NCBI GenBank assembly: GCA_029891385.1 | Contig: JAIWQS010000093.1 | Coordinates: forward strand, 434,001-498,000 | Length of the DNA stretch: 64,000 nt | Direction: 5' to 3' | From: Erythroxylum novogranatense | Taxonomy: Eukaryota; Streptophyta; Magnoliopsida; Malpighiales; Erythroxylaceae | In this document: one piece after another, positions 23,512-35,420 of the stretch | How positions within the stretch are numbered: the stretch's first letter is position 1 | How the letters are laid out: the number at the start of each line of letters is the position of its first letter | Notes under the pieces: model-generated | Databases searched by the model: none | What the model was told of the DNA's origin: nothing | What the model saw: the letters and a program-made list of their open reading frames with translations, nothing else | Made by a program: the position numbers and the translations under genes

Positions 23512-23925
23512 TTGGTTCTGCCAGATTCTGGCGGAACTATACATTGCCGTTTGGATCCATGGAGTTGGCTGCTTTCTGTAAAAACTTCGACGTGAAGATC
23601 CCTGCAAAACAAAGAAAGGCACATCGGGGATTGTTTCCCGATAGGCCCCTCCGACGCTCAAGTCAGTCTTTTGGTGAAGGTGGGATCGCTGTGAGCAGAA
23701 AAAACTAGGTTATGATTGCGTACCTTTGTTATGGCAGAATTATACCTTATATATGAAGCAATAGCTAGGTTTAGGTCTTTACGTGTGCATGGAAGACTCT
23801 TACATGCGGATGGGCCAAGGAGATCGTGGATTGGATCTGGGCTTGGCATAGGTACAGGACTGATATTTGAAGAACGGACCAATCGGCCCACAGATCGTTA
23901 TAACTAGGTGCGGGCCCAAAGACGA
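23512..23925 (-). repeat. 5' LTR of the Tat element
   Basis: A 414-bp match to 13809-14220 with scattered substitutions. It ends abruptly at GACGA and is followed by AT-rich host DNA. The last 10-14 bp expected at the outer end are missing or changed. Confidence 0.85.
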
Positions 23926-24494
23926 TGTAATTCTTAACCGTAATCGATATTCTTTAGGAAATAACTTTCTCCCTTTATTTCATAAGATATTATTTGATAC
24001 TATTTAACAACAAATACATCTTAAGATTCCTTGTGGTCATTTGATCATAGTTAATTAAATAAAAATGTATATGTTAGATCTACCTTGCTTCACTTTAAAC
24101 TTATACAAATTTCAACGTGGTGTAAGATATAAAGAAAAACTATTCTTTTTAAAATTTTATTAAAATAGATAATATAATACAAAATAAATATCAACAGATA
24201 AAAACCATAAAAGATGATTAGAATTAGTTAAAAAGAAAGAAAAATTACTCTAATAACCCATTATAATTTTGGCATAAAATATAAAAGAAGCAAACTTAGA
24301 AATGATAGATAAATAAAAGATTTTAGAGTTACCGCTATGAGATATAATTTATAAGATTAAGAAGAATTTAAAAATAAATTCTTGAACTAGAAAATCTAAA
24401 AATATTAGGCCTAATAAATCCCTTCATTCTTCTCAAGCTTTTATGATCGTAAACCATACAGAGCTAATTAGAAATAAGGCAAGAATGGTAGTAA
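23926..24494. other. AT-rich noncoding DNA
   Basis: No gene and no repeat ends seen. Confidence 0.5.
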
Positions 24495-25560
24495 TGTTAG
24501 ACCCAACATTTTTTATTATTTATTCTTGATTTAATTGTTTTATTATTTTTAGAGTTAAGTCATTAAATTAGCAAGTATGAATAGAAATTAGATATTAAAA
24601 TGAAGTGTTAGAATTTAGTTAGAATTAATATGGTGTATAATAGGCTAAGAAAGAAGAAATCGTGAGAAGAAAAGAAGAGAGGAGAAAAACGTAGGGAAGA
24701 AAGAAAGAAGAGAAGAGAGTCGTGAGAAAAGCTAGGGAAGAAGAAGAAAACGTGGAAAGAGAGAATCAAGCTTCTTTAAGGTAAGTTTATCTTTCTTTCT
24801 TACTTAGGTGGAGAAAGAAGTAGAGAATGGGTTGTGTTGAAAGAAGATGATTGAGATACCCATTTGATTTTTGAGTTTCTAAGTTAAGTTTTGGGTTTTC
24901 TAACCTAGATGGACTATAGGTAGGTTAGTTTTGAGCTTGATTTGTGTGGTTTTCAACTGTTGTGATTATGAAAGTTTTAAGGGTTCTATTGAATTGGAAT
25001 TTAATGAAAAATTGGTTTGTTTTAGGAAATCAAGGAAGTCCTACCCAAGAGCAAAGGGAAGGGCCAATTTTAGTTTGGATTTTCAAGAGTTATAAGGTGG
25101 GAAGTTTATTTATAGTTATTGTGTGATGAACAAAATGCCTTGTGTGTGTGTTATGTGTTAAAATGATTTGCTTTGAAATATTGTGATGTGGAAATTGCAT
25201 TATGATGTATCATATGTGATAAAAATTGAATTATGAGTATGATTATGCTATGCCTTGGAATTGTATCATGGCGTTTTGATTAAATGAAAAGAAGAAAAAG
25301 CATGAGAATATGAACTTGTGATTGATTGAATTGAGCATGAGATTTGATTGTGTTTGGGTGAGAGAGGAACTATTTCGAGTCACGTGCACATCAACATAAA
25401 GATATGTCCTTGTTAGTATAGTATTCAGACATGTATATATACATATCATTGTCTTGCTCAAATTGTTATGACACTTGTTGAATTCAATTACAGTCTTATG
25501 TTTTTGCACACTTATTGGTTATCCACATTATGTTGTATACAATAATTATTATTTGTGAGA
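24495..25560 (+). mobile_element. Truncated LTR related to the gypsy LTRs of elements A, B and C
   Basis: Starts TGTTAGACCCAACATT, like the A LTR start at 34,159. It shares ordered blocks with them: AAGGTAAGT (24,780), TTTTAGGAAATCAAGGAAG (25,020), CCTACCCAAGAGCAAAG, then GTGTTTGGGTGAGAGAGGAAC and CACGTGCACATC (25,350-25,395). The part between the LTR end and a PBS is missing, so it is 3'-truncated at about 25,510-25,560. Confidence 0.6.
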
Positions 25561-26090
25561 TAACAATTACCGAATTACCCACTTAAAGTTTGTTGAGTTG
25601 AGTTGATTCTGTGGTACATGGAAGGAATCAGGTTATATAACTTGTGACCATCATGATCCCATTGATGACTTGATTGATTCCATGTATTGTGTGCATTTCA
25701 AGTTATTGAATCACCAAGTCGTAACATGAGCCAAGTGGGAGATTGTTAGACTATTTTATGTCCCATGTAATTTATCGTATTGAGTCCTATGAAACGCACC
25801 CAAGATAATGGTTATTGGGTATTATTGAATGAGTTTCAACTGGGTCACAAACCCTTTTCCTCTCTCTTCCACTTACCAAAGGACACGGCCTTTAGTGATA
25901 ATATATAAGTTGCAAAAACTTGTTGAATGTATCATTCTTAACTATTGAGAAAATTATTAACGAAAGAAGACGAGAGGAAATAAAACTCTTTCAACGATAT
26001 CAACATTTAACGAAACAAAAGCATGGATACAGATACGCGCAAAACGAATCGATCCTATAAATGTTTTATATTTTTTTGATAGATCAGATA
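25561..26090 (+). mobile_element. 3' end of a Ty1/copia element
   Basis: A copia polypurine tract AAGTGGGAGA lies at 25733-25742 and is followed at 25744 by an LTR start TGTTAGACTATTTTATG. The same PPT-LTR arrangement marks the 3' end of element D (59,478-59,488). No coding domains are attached, and the LTR end near 26,090 is a guess. Confidence 0.6.
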
Positions 26091-27544
26091 TTTAATAAAT
26101 CATGAATATGAGGTTTTATGTACATAAGCAGAGATTGTACAAAAAACCAATCTCATACCAATACCTTGGCAGACAACCCACCCTAAAATAGACTTGATAC
26201 ACCTAAAAAGTTGTAACAACTCTTTCTATTGTCTTCCGTTATCTCTTGCTGGATTAAAAAGTTAACAGGACAGCTATTTCTTGTTGTATGAAACTTCCTT
26301 TTTGCTGCATAGACTGCCTTTCTTCCTGATCCTTTCATCTATAAGTTAGCATATCAAAATCTTCCATGAGTGCTTTTTGCAATTTAATAAGTTTTTGTAT
26401 ACGGCATAAAGTATACAACAAGATTTTACATTTAATAAATCAGATCACAATTATAAGCTATAAATGATAAATTAATAGTACATAAAGGAATTTTGTATTG
26501 TAGACGATGGATACCATTTTCAAATTATATGTAGTCTCTTGTAATGAGTAGTGCTATTAACTATATTAAAATCCTAAGCCAACTCAAGATAGTAGTTCTA
26601 TACGGGAGTTGTTTGACAAATAAAGACAACAATATACGAAAAAGGCTCGCAAATTTTTGTTTGAATATCATTTTACCATTGAGTTCTTCCAAAACATGTC
26701 CCGAAGCGATGGTTAAGTGTATAAATTCAGTCTGGTCATGGGATCAACGGTTTAAGTTCAAGTTATCGATTTAATTTGAATCTTGTTTTAACAGGTATGA
26801 CAATTTAAAACTACCTAATTTTAATATAATTAATTAAAATAATTTAAACTTATAAAATTAAATTCAAACTATGCATTTTAAATTCATTAAAATTTGTCAT
26901 TTGATATAATTAATTAAAATAACTTATCAAACTACCTAAAGTCAAGTCAGATACAAATATTTTCAAACCAAAGAGTTGAATTCTGATAAATGGAAAGTTT
27001 GCTTCCAGAAAGAGAAAAAACAAGTTGAGATAGATTCGGAACATGCATATAAATTCCTCAATAAATTGATTGAAGATAATGTTAATTAAATTGAAAATGT
27101 CTAAAATCAATAAAGTCAACAAACGGGGCAATCGGTATGATTACCACGTAAAGGCTATGTTAATATTCTAATTATAGAGTTACTGTAGGAAATGCACCAA
27201 GGTTGAGAGAAGAATCCAACTCCAGTAGCTGATGATAATCCATATAAATGAGACCATATCAATCACTATGATACTGCTATCTTGCCATTACTAGAACCAA
27301 AATCACAATCCTCCGTCACCTTACATTATTGAGTTGAAATAACATGTAGGAGAATAGAAACTAAGGTCAATTTACCAACTTGTCAACAAGAATAAACAAT
27401 GCATGCTACTTGCTTATCTGATAACAATTACAAACAAACAACAAAATGAAAATTTGAAAATTACAATCCTAGGAAAATGTTTTTGCACAGATTCATACCC
27501 ACATACCCCAAAGATAACAACAGTTAACCATCTTCAGTGCCAAT
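26091..27544. other. AT-rich noncoding DNA with probable 3' UTR of the MUSTANG gene
   Basis: No gene is supported. The stretch 27,150-27,544 directly follows the stop codon of the MUSTANG-like gene on the minus strand and probably contains its 3' UTR. Confidence 0.45.
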
Positions 27545-29778
27545 TTAGATGGGTGCCGCGCATGTAGTTCTAAAGTGGCCTGTCTGATTGCAACGGCTAC
27601 AATGCACAACTCGCTTAACACGGCCACGGTCTTCAGCCCGGACTCGCTTTTTCCTTGGCCGACCTGGTGGCCTAAGTGATTTTGGTGGATTAATAATGAC
27701 CTCAACAACCTTGCTACCATTTGCATCTCCCTCAGACAACTCCTTCCACAGGCTCTTATCTGGAATTGGATGAATGGTTTGTGAATAGGTTTTCCGATAA
27801 GTTGCTACAGTGAAACAGCTTTCAGTAAACCGGTGCACATTCTGCCTGCAAGAAAGAAGAGCTGCGACAGCATGTGCACAGGGTAACCCATAAAGTTGCC
27901 AGCCACGACAAAGACAACAGCGGTTTCTGATGTCCACAATATTTGTTCCTTCATGAGATATAACTTCAAATTCAGCTTCATTGGCACGAAGAACCTGATA
28001 TGTACGCAGACGCTCAAGTGCCTCTGCAACACGTCTCTCAGCAGAAGGCACAAGTATTGATGTCCATTGCATACTAGTCTCTCGGCGTTCATTGAACCAG
28101 GTCATAAGCTGCCTCCTAATGCATTCCATCATTTGGATTATAGGAAGCCCAGAAGCTTCCAAAATCCAAGAGTTTAATGCTTCAACTATATTAGCTGTCA
28201 AATGACCAAAACGAGTTCCTTCAAAATAGGCTGTAGCCCATAATCTAGGGGAATCCTCAATCCAATAGGCAGCATCTTGTGATATCTCCTCAATCTCCAG
28301 AACTTTTGCTTCAAATTCAATGACAGTCAAAGCATGAGCAGCCTCCCAAAGAAAGTTGACAAGCATTGTATTGTTAAATTCTTTACGGAAGCTTTCACTC
28401 AAATGACGCATGCAAAATCCATGAAAAGCAGTCGGAAAATTTGCTTCCACACCATCTACAATGCCCTTCTGCCGGTCTGACAGAATAGTAAGCCTCGGCA
28501 TGTTTTCTGTATTTATCTCAAGGAGATTATGAAGTTCAGACAAAAACCACATCCAATTCTCATCGTTCTCCTCATCAACAACACCAAATGCCAGTGGAAA
28601 CAAAGCACCATCCCCATCAAAGCCAGTAGCAAGAAGTAGTGTGCCAAGATACTTGCTCTTCAAATATGTCCTATCAAGCCCAAGCAGAGTCCGACAAGCA
28701 TTCAGAAAACCATAAATTGAAGCCTGGAATGATATGAAAAGACGCTGGAAGCAATTATCTGATGGGTTTCCATAAACAGTTGCAATACTCCCAGGATTTG
28801 TTCGCTTAACTTGGTCGCAGTACTGTGGAAGTAGGCGATATCCTTCTTCAAAGGATCCACGCATTGCAGCCATGATCCGTTCTTTGCCCCTCCAGGCCTG
28901 CTTGTAAGACAAAGTAATACCATGTACACGATGAATCTCTTCCAAAATCTCCTTTGGCTTGTAATTAGGATTCTCTCTAAGACGTTGTTCCACAGAGTTA
29001 GCAACCCATTGAACTGAGGCTTGCTGATGACCAAGATGAGCAATCCTCCGCATGTATGGGTCTCATGGATGGTTCTGATTGTGAAAGTTGGAACACCAGG
29101 TAGCCGCTGCATGTATGCGCAAGGACATCCGTCACTTGCACATTTAGCAGTGAACCGAGTCTTATCTGATTTTATTGTCTGCATTTCAAAATGAAGGGCA
29201 ATGGCTGTATCCCTCAAAGCCCTGCGGCAGCTGATGACATCAGGGAACTCTTGCCCTACCGAAAGCTCATAGTTAGGACCTATAGCAAGAGTACGAGCCT
29301 GAAGGACAGGAGTATGGACTGCAAGCTGAGAGTCATCAACATCAAAATCATGAGTAGGGTCCAATGACATGTCCTGACTCTGGTCCACAGTCAGCTCAAG
29401 ATTCTCATCCAGTTCTTGGTTTCCTGAAACAACCAGTTCACGGCTTTCTGATAAAGCTAAGTCATGGTTCTGTGTAGGATGAGACAATTCTTGATGAATC
29501 TGTTCAGGTTTCTGATCCATACCCAAATCATTTTCATGACCAAAACTATGATCTCCCTCATGGTCATGAGTCTGACCTAAACCTAATTCATGTTCATGAT
29601 GATGACCTAAACCTAGATCATGGGTTTGGTCCAAACCTAAATGATGCTCTTGTGCCTGACGCAACTCCAAATCATGGTTCTGCAAACCCAAATTGTGATT
29701 GTGGCCTAAGACCAACTGCTGATTCTGTCCAAGCCCCAGAGTGTGACTTTGCCCAAGTACCAAGTCATGATTAGCCAT
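27545..29778 (-). CDS. MUG1-like: MUSTANG-like domesticated Mutator transposase, with one frameshift
   Basis: Nuclear protein derived from a MULE transposase. It reads from MANHDLVLG at 29778 to CAAPI at 27545. Residues 1-95 carry repeated HDLxLGQ units rich in His, Gly, Gln and Leu, a hallmark I recognise from plant MUSTANG (MUG1) proteins. Then come a MuDR-type DNA-binding region (VGQEFPDVISCRRALRD, CASDGCPC, HETHTC), the MULE catalytic domain (GLDRTYLKSKY, FGVVDEENDENWMWFL, ILSDRQKGIVD, then CMRHLSESFRKEF), a SWIM zinc finger (CCLCRGWQLYGLPCAHAV) and a terminal CCHC knuckle (CSRCNQTGHFRTTC). One base is missing near 29,045-29,050, directly after HTCGG, so the two halves (29778-about 29,050 and 29053-27545) lie in different frames. 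All else is well conserved with no stop, so this is either a recent mutation or an assembly error. No terminal inverted repeats were recognised, as expected for a domesticated gene. Confidence 0.85.
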
Positions 29779-31290
29779 TGAATAAAACCACTATACATAA
29801 ACTGCAGCAAATTTTCACATGAAGAACTACGAAAACCTCTAATATGTCATCAGTAGCACCTCGTGCCTGTCAAAAAAGGGAAAGGAAAATACAATTGTAA
29901 ACTCTGGAGTATATCTCGTATGTTTGAGAGTAAACTTAAAGCCAGTATTAAAACATGACTCAAAAGAATTACCACAGAAAGAAATGCAGAAAAAATCTCA
30001 TTTTATTCAATTGAAAATTGACCATATTTGCGATTCGTAATATTTTTTTCCTTCCAGAATCAACAAGTGCAATCAGCTTAAAAGAAGAACAATCACATGC
30101 AACGCATTCAAGGAAAAAGGAAGTATTTTCACAATAAGAGATGGAATGCTCAGCCCTTAATCATACACAAAAACTAGAAAAAACTGTCTGAATACACATA
30201 CATGAATAAAAAATCCACCCTAAGCTGATGCCTCCCTCTTTCACTTGTTTAATTCCCATTCTGTACCAAGAAAGGCCAAATTTGTCGCAGAAATATTCAT
30301 CTAATCTAGTAATAACAATCAAATGCGTGAAGTAAAATAATTTGCATTAAAAAAAGGAGGACGTGCTCAAACCAAAGAACAACCAAAATTGCGCGGAAAA
30401 TAACCACTACTTTAGCAACAAAGCCCTATCAAATCATCCAAAATTTAGAAATTCCCTTTGCAAGTCTAATTCCAGAAATATTGAGCGCAGCCATGCACAG
30501 CAGGACATCAAACAGAACTACCATTTAACCATCAACCAAAACATCCAAATATTAGATAGTAAACTAAAAAAGAAAGAAAGGAAAGAGTAAATCCCACTAA
30601 AATCCTCCAAGGTGCAAAGTTCTCAAAGGTAAGGTCCAAAAAAATGCGGAACCACAACAATTGTATCCCAAAAAGGGTAAGCAGAAAAAAGCCCTAAATT
30701 TGAACACACAGTACATTCCGAAGCCCAAAAACAGAACATCTAAACAAAGCAAAACTAAGAACTTGAAATGGATCAAAACAACAAATGATAGAACCGTGAT
30801 GGAGAATACTCAGTTCTCCAACCAAAAGAAATTCAACTTCGAAGAGTGAGTTCCAAAAGAAAAAAGAAACTGGAATAGAGTAAATACTCATTCAAGAAAA
30901 AAAAACTACCTCCAAAACAGGAACAAATATCCAGAAAATCTACCTTTTTAAAACAACCCAGGAAACGAAGCGGGTATTGATCAAAAGAGCCTCAAATGGA
31001 GTTAAGACACGGAACACAACGGGTGACGGACCAACAGTAAAGAAATCAAGGGGTAATGGTCATGAAAAATCTTGGTTAGGGTCTAAAGAGTGAAGATTAA
31101 TAACGAGAATTTGAAAATGGCGGGTAGTTGGAAAGGAGAAGATCGGAAAACAAGGGCAAAAAAGTCGGAAATTGGAGAGGGAGAAGATTGGGAAATTAGA
31201 GAGAAGGGCAGAAGAGGGAGTGTGAGGGCGGTGAGGGCTCAGAAGGGAAATCCAGGGCTTGGTGATTGGAGAGCGATGGGGCTATTTTCG
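29779..31290 (-). other. Upstream leader of the MUSTANG-like gene, probably with a 5' UTR intron
   Basis: A good splice acceptor (TTTTTTGACAG then GCACGAGG, at 29,867/29,866 on the minus strand) lies about 90 bp before the start codon, suggesting a noncoding first exon. The minus strand between 31,130 and 31,260 is a CT-rich run such as often marks plant 5' UTRs. In between, the plus strand is A-rich and carries only chance frames (30,363-30,849). The donor site was not fixed. Confidence 0.45.
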
Positions 31291-31959
31291 TCTTTATAGA
31301 TTTTTAAGGGTGCCTTTCTTGTTTGGGTGTTTTAGGAATTACTGTTTTGACGGACTGCTTTTGATTTAGACGTCTATGCTTTGGGTGTAGACACAACATT
31401 TAATTTCGGTCTTATTCCACTGACATAATGTAATGGACCTCATATTTTCAACAAAATAAATTACATTATTTAGTGCACCATTTATCTTTTTCTTAAAATG
31501 TTTTTCTAAAAATATTTTCCACAAAAATAAATAAATTTATAAGGCTTATTGGTGCACCATTTAGTGAGTTATTCCTTATATTTTCTAAAAAATTTAAAAA
31601 TATTTTCACAAAATAAATAAATTTATAAGTACAAGATTAAGCATAATGTCTTAGTTGGTTGACTCAATAAGTGATAAGTTGAAACCTAATTCTTCCTGTA
31701 AGATTAAAAAAATGCATCCTCTCCATTGTCTAGTTTTGAAATAACCTTTTGTTTCTTCCATTTCATATTTTATATACTACGTTACCAGCAGAGATTTTGA
31801 ATACTGGATTATCCCTTCATAAACAATTTGGTTTTGACAAATTCGATCTATTATATTCAGCAAATCCAGCAAAGATTAAGTTGCAGATTTTGAGAAGACG
31901 TTTATATATGTAGCAAGTGAATTCACATTCAAAAGTAAGTGGTTAAGGTCTCTTGCTCT
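31291..31959. other. AT-rich noncoding DNA
   Basis: Probably holds the upstream promoter of the MUSTANG-like gene at its left side. A short duplicated AT-rich phrase (ATTTTCNACAAAATAAATAAATTTATAAG) occurs near 31,515-31,545 and 31,595-31,630. Nothing else recognised. Confidence 0.45.
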
Positions 31960-32720
31960 TGTTTGCATAAAACACATACGTTTTGAATATATAAGAAGCT
32001 AGATACTCTATCTAAGGTGTTGATCTTCCCTTTAATTGTCAACCATAGGATGAAAGAAATACGAGGATGAGCTTGTTTAAACCAAACCAGATCACTCCAC
32101 TCTACCTTAGCAATTCGATTCTTTAATAAGGCTCTATAAGACCAATTGGATAATAAATCGAAAGAGGTTCGACTTTATTGAATTGCATCATCTTTATTAG
32201 TTCCAACGTAATGCTCACTAGATGAGTAACCAATGGAGTTTTGAAGATTATTAATAATGCTGGCCTTGTTTTCTATAACATCTTTATCTAAAGCCTTATG
32301 AAGAAAGCTCCATTACTATACCAAGTGGTCCTTACTGGCTTCAAGAAGGATGTTGTTTTGCACTTTCTTTTAGATTTGAGGATATGTATCATAGTCCAAC
32401 AAGAGTTGTACTTAGGCTACATCTTCCAAAAAATTTTATCCTTTAAGTCGTAAGCACGAACCCAAAGTACTAGCTTTTCTTTGAGTAGCCTCCATACCCT
32501 TTTAATCATCAACATCTCCTTCCCTTGGTAAACAAATCTACTTCTACTTGACTTTACCCATTAAATCCTTAGTGGAGTTCCCTATCTAGATTAATCGCCT
32601 TAATAATTTATCAATAGTTTTAACATTGTTAGAAGGAAAAAATAGGTGAGAAGCCTAATAAACATGAATTTTGTTTAAAATAGGATTAATGAGCTAAGCT
32701 CTTCTAGCAACATTAAAGTG
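31960..32720 (-). mobile_element. 3' end of a LINE (L1-type) ORF2
   Basis: The minus-strand translation, with stops, matches the C-terminal part of plant LINE reverse transcriptase proteins. From 32,715: ARRA, LINPILNKIHVY, ASHLFFPSNNVKTIDKLLRRLI, then later WSFLHKALDKDVIENKASI, then VEWSDLVWFKQAHPRISFILWLTIKGKINT (about 32,110-32,020). The last piece is the reverse-transcriptase zinc-binding (zf-RVT) region. Multiple stops make it a pseudogene, and the RT palm domain is absent. Confidence 0.65.
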
Positions 32721-34158
32721 TTGGACTTATGTAAATATAGTATACTAGAAAACAAGTATATTTATATGTAACTTAATCTTCTTCCATTACTTTTGTAATG
32801 AAAATATTTATTATTAATAAAACAAAAGAGTTTGGTTTTATTTGTATGAGCATTATATAACTAGTCATAAGGTATCAAGATTCTTTTGTAAGTAATACAC
32901 ATATACATGGAGATGTATATGAAACATGTATAATATTAGAATCTAAATTAGTTGATTCATAGTTGAATAATCAAGTTGGTCGCTTGATTATGCTTTAGAC
33001 TGTAGTGTTGTGATTTATCTTTGTGTAAGTAAAGGAGTTTATTTTAAGGAAATAATGAGTTTCATATCATGATAGTAGTTGATTATCGATAATGACACTA
33101 TTAAATGAATATAAAATCACGTATGTTTTAAAGAATAAAGTAGACTATTAGTTTAATCTTAAAACATACACCTTAGCATTCTTTTATTATAAACCACAAT
33201 CTTGATGAGTGGTGAACTCATATGTGTTTCATTATAATTCTTGATATGATCGGAATGGATTTTTACAGAGTATCAATCCAATGTTTGCATGTTAGAATTA
33301 TTAATTAAAACATGTATAAGAAAACATTCACTCAAATAAAAATTTTATAGTGATATCATCACTTCTAGATGTTTTACGAAGATTGATGATTAAACTCGCT
33401 CTAGTAGTTTGATGGATTAGCTACCCATCAAGTCTTATTTGAAACATGTGTTCTCATAATATTTAGTAATTTAAGAGTTCGATTAATTGTCTTTAGTGGA
33501 ATGATATTTGGTTAATAAGCTGGGATTAATTCTAATGATATTAAATTAATTTCAGGCTTATTGGAGCTTGAATATATAAATCCAATTAGATTCCCCATTT
33601 GGCTTCCAAAAATGTTATCAAGCAAAGTAAGAAATATAAATAGAGGTTATCGGAAGAAAATAAAAGGAAAAGATTGAATTAGATTCGAATAATAATATCA
33701 AATAATTTAATTAGAGTTAATTAAATTAGGTTTTAAGCCTATGATTAAATGATGGGCTTACTCTAATTAGGTGTTAATTAGAAGCCCAAAGTAAACATTT
33801 AATATTGGGATATATTTTGGGTTGATTTTATTAATTAGATTAATTAAATTAAAATAAATTTTATAAAGAAAAAAGGAGAGCAAAAATCAAACTACAATGA
33901 TGTAGTTTTCTGTTTTGCATAGCTAAGGTGGATTTTTATCATGCTTCATCATTATTAAATAGTTTAATGACGTCCCTATTAAATGGTTTAATGGTTGTCA
34001 TTTAATGTTAGCATGTAGAAAAACATATCAACCTTTTAACATTCTTTTGATTAAAGAAGGAGTAAGTGCATTTATTGCTCTCTCTCCCTTCTTCCATCTT
34101 GCAACCGAAAATGTGAGTGTCATTTTGTTGTTTTTTGTATTTTCATCTAGCCATATTA
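32721..34158. other. AT-rich noncoding DNA, unassigned
   Basis: No coding region seen. Several phrases (TGTTGGACTTATG near 32,728; repeated GTTAATTAGAAGCCC-like runs near 33,780) suggest degraded repeat DNA, but no paired ends were found. Confidence 0.4.
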
Positions 34159-35020
34159 TGTTAGACCCCGAATGTTTTATAGAAGTCAGAACTATTTGAA
34201 TGAGAAATTTTGGAGATTAGTTATGAGTAAATAACAAATTATGAAAATTCGTGAACCAAGAAATGATAGGAAAAGGTAAAGTAGCAAATGAGAGGTGTAG
34301 ATAGATTCATAATGCGCCTTGGTGTTTCTGGTGGATAAAAGATTTTGAAGTGAGAAGAATTAAGATGAAAGTTAGAAGTAGAATGAAAGCCAAAAATGAA
34401 GTTGCATTTGTGTAGTAAGTTGATGAAGAATATGTACATATGTGTATGTTCTGTTGTTTGTGTTCATGATCAATTATGGACTATATATTTTTCTTTGGAT
34501 GATATTGATTTGATATGGAGTTCAGAATGAGGAGTAAATGAAGTAAAAAAGGTGGTCTTGGTATGTGTTTGGTTAAGAAAAGATTGTGAAACAAAATGGA
34601 TGGTTGATCTGGAAAATGTTATAGAGTATGCTTCAGTCCTTTAGCCATATATTTTTCTCTAGTTATCCAAATGAGATGATTCTTAATTTGGATTAAACTA
34701 GGAAAATATGGCTACATTGTTTATGAAGACATCAAATTTAAATTCTATCTTTAAGAATCTCAAAATTTGTCATAAAATTGAAAATTGGGTGCAGTACATT
34801 GGTGGATGAATGTAAAGTACGTATTTTAAATTCGGGGGAAAATTTGGATTAATCTAGGCTGAGTTAGATAAACGTGTCTACTAGTAAGTTGTAGATCTTT
34901 CTTTTAGTTTTCCAACGATGTATAGTATGAAATTTTTAGACGCCCGAGCTGAAAGTCATGGTCCTTATAAGGAAGATGTGCAAGAGAGGAGTCAGATCTT
35001 TTGCCTTCGCTTTTTTTACG

Positions 35021-35420
35021 TGATGACGCCATCTCCTTTTGTGTTTTCTTTGTGATGACGTCATATTCTTCTATGTTTTGTATCATCTATGTTTTGTTTC
35101 TTCTACCTTTTTTTTTCTTTTGTGATGACGCCATCTCCTTCTGTGTTTCCTTTGTGATGATGTCATCTTCTTCTGTGTTTTGTATCGTTCGTGTTTTGCT
35201 TCTTCTATGTTTTGCTTCTTTTGTGTTTTGCTTCTTCTATATTTTGTTTCTTCTGTGTTTTGTTTCTTCTGTCTTTCGCTTCTTCTCTGTTTTGCCGATG
35301 TATCTTCTTCTGTGTTTTGCTGACATGTCTTCTTCTGTATTTTGTTCCGTCTACTTTTCGCTTCTCCTGTGTTTTATTATCTTCTGTCTTTCGTTTCTTT
35401 TAGGTTATTGTTCATCTTAC
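35021..35420 (+). repeat. Repeat patch in the A LTR: TGACGTCA-like boxes and a 16-bp tandem repeat
   Basis: Four GTGATGAYGYCATCTYCTT-type units contain TGACGCCA (35024-35031), TGACGTCA (35056-35063), TGACGCCA (35126-35133) and TGATGTCA (35158-35165). About ten 16-bp units of GTTTTGCTTCTTCTGT type follow from about 35,190 to 35,385, two of them lengthened by CGATGTAT or TGACATGT. TGACGTCA is a known plant bZIP binding sequence; binding here is not shown. Confidence 0.85.

Larger units (their letters stand above)
13809..23925 (-). mobile_element. Tat-lineage Ty3/gypsy LTR retrotransposon, nearly full length
   Basis: About 10.1 kb, GC-rich compared with its flanks. Two direct repeats of about 412 bp (13809-14220 and 23512-23925) are the LTRs. 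On the minus strand, from right to left: 5' LTR, PBS-like block, gag, protease, RT, RNase H, integrase, a 64-bp tandem array, a plus-strand reading frame, PPT, 3' LTR. Gag-PR-RT-RH-INT order defines Ty3/gypsy. The PBS block, the lack of a chromodomain after integrase and an opposite-strand ORF before the 3' LTR fit the Tat group (Grande/Retand/RIRE2-like). Every domain is broken by stops or shifts. No clear target duplication was found, and the outermost bases of the right LTR appear lost or diverged. Confidence 0.88.

Noticed and set aside
27545..29778. Reading the MUSTANG-like gene as an active Mutator transposon
   Set aside because: No terminal inverted repeats or 9-bp target duplication recognised around it, and the HDLxLGQ N-terminus with the SWIM/CCHC layout is typical of domesticated MUSTANG genes.
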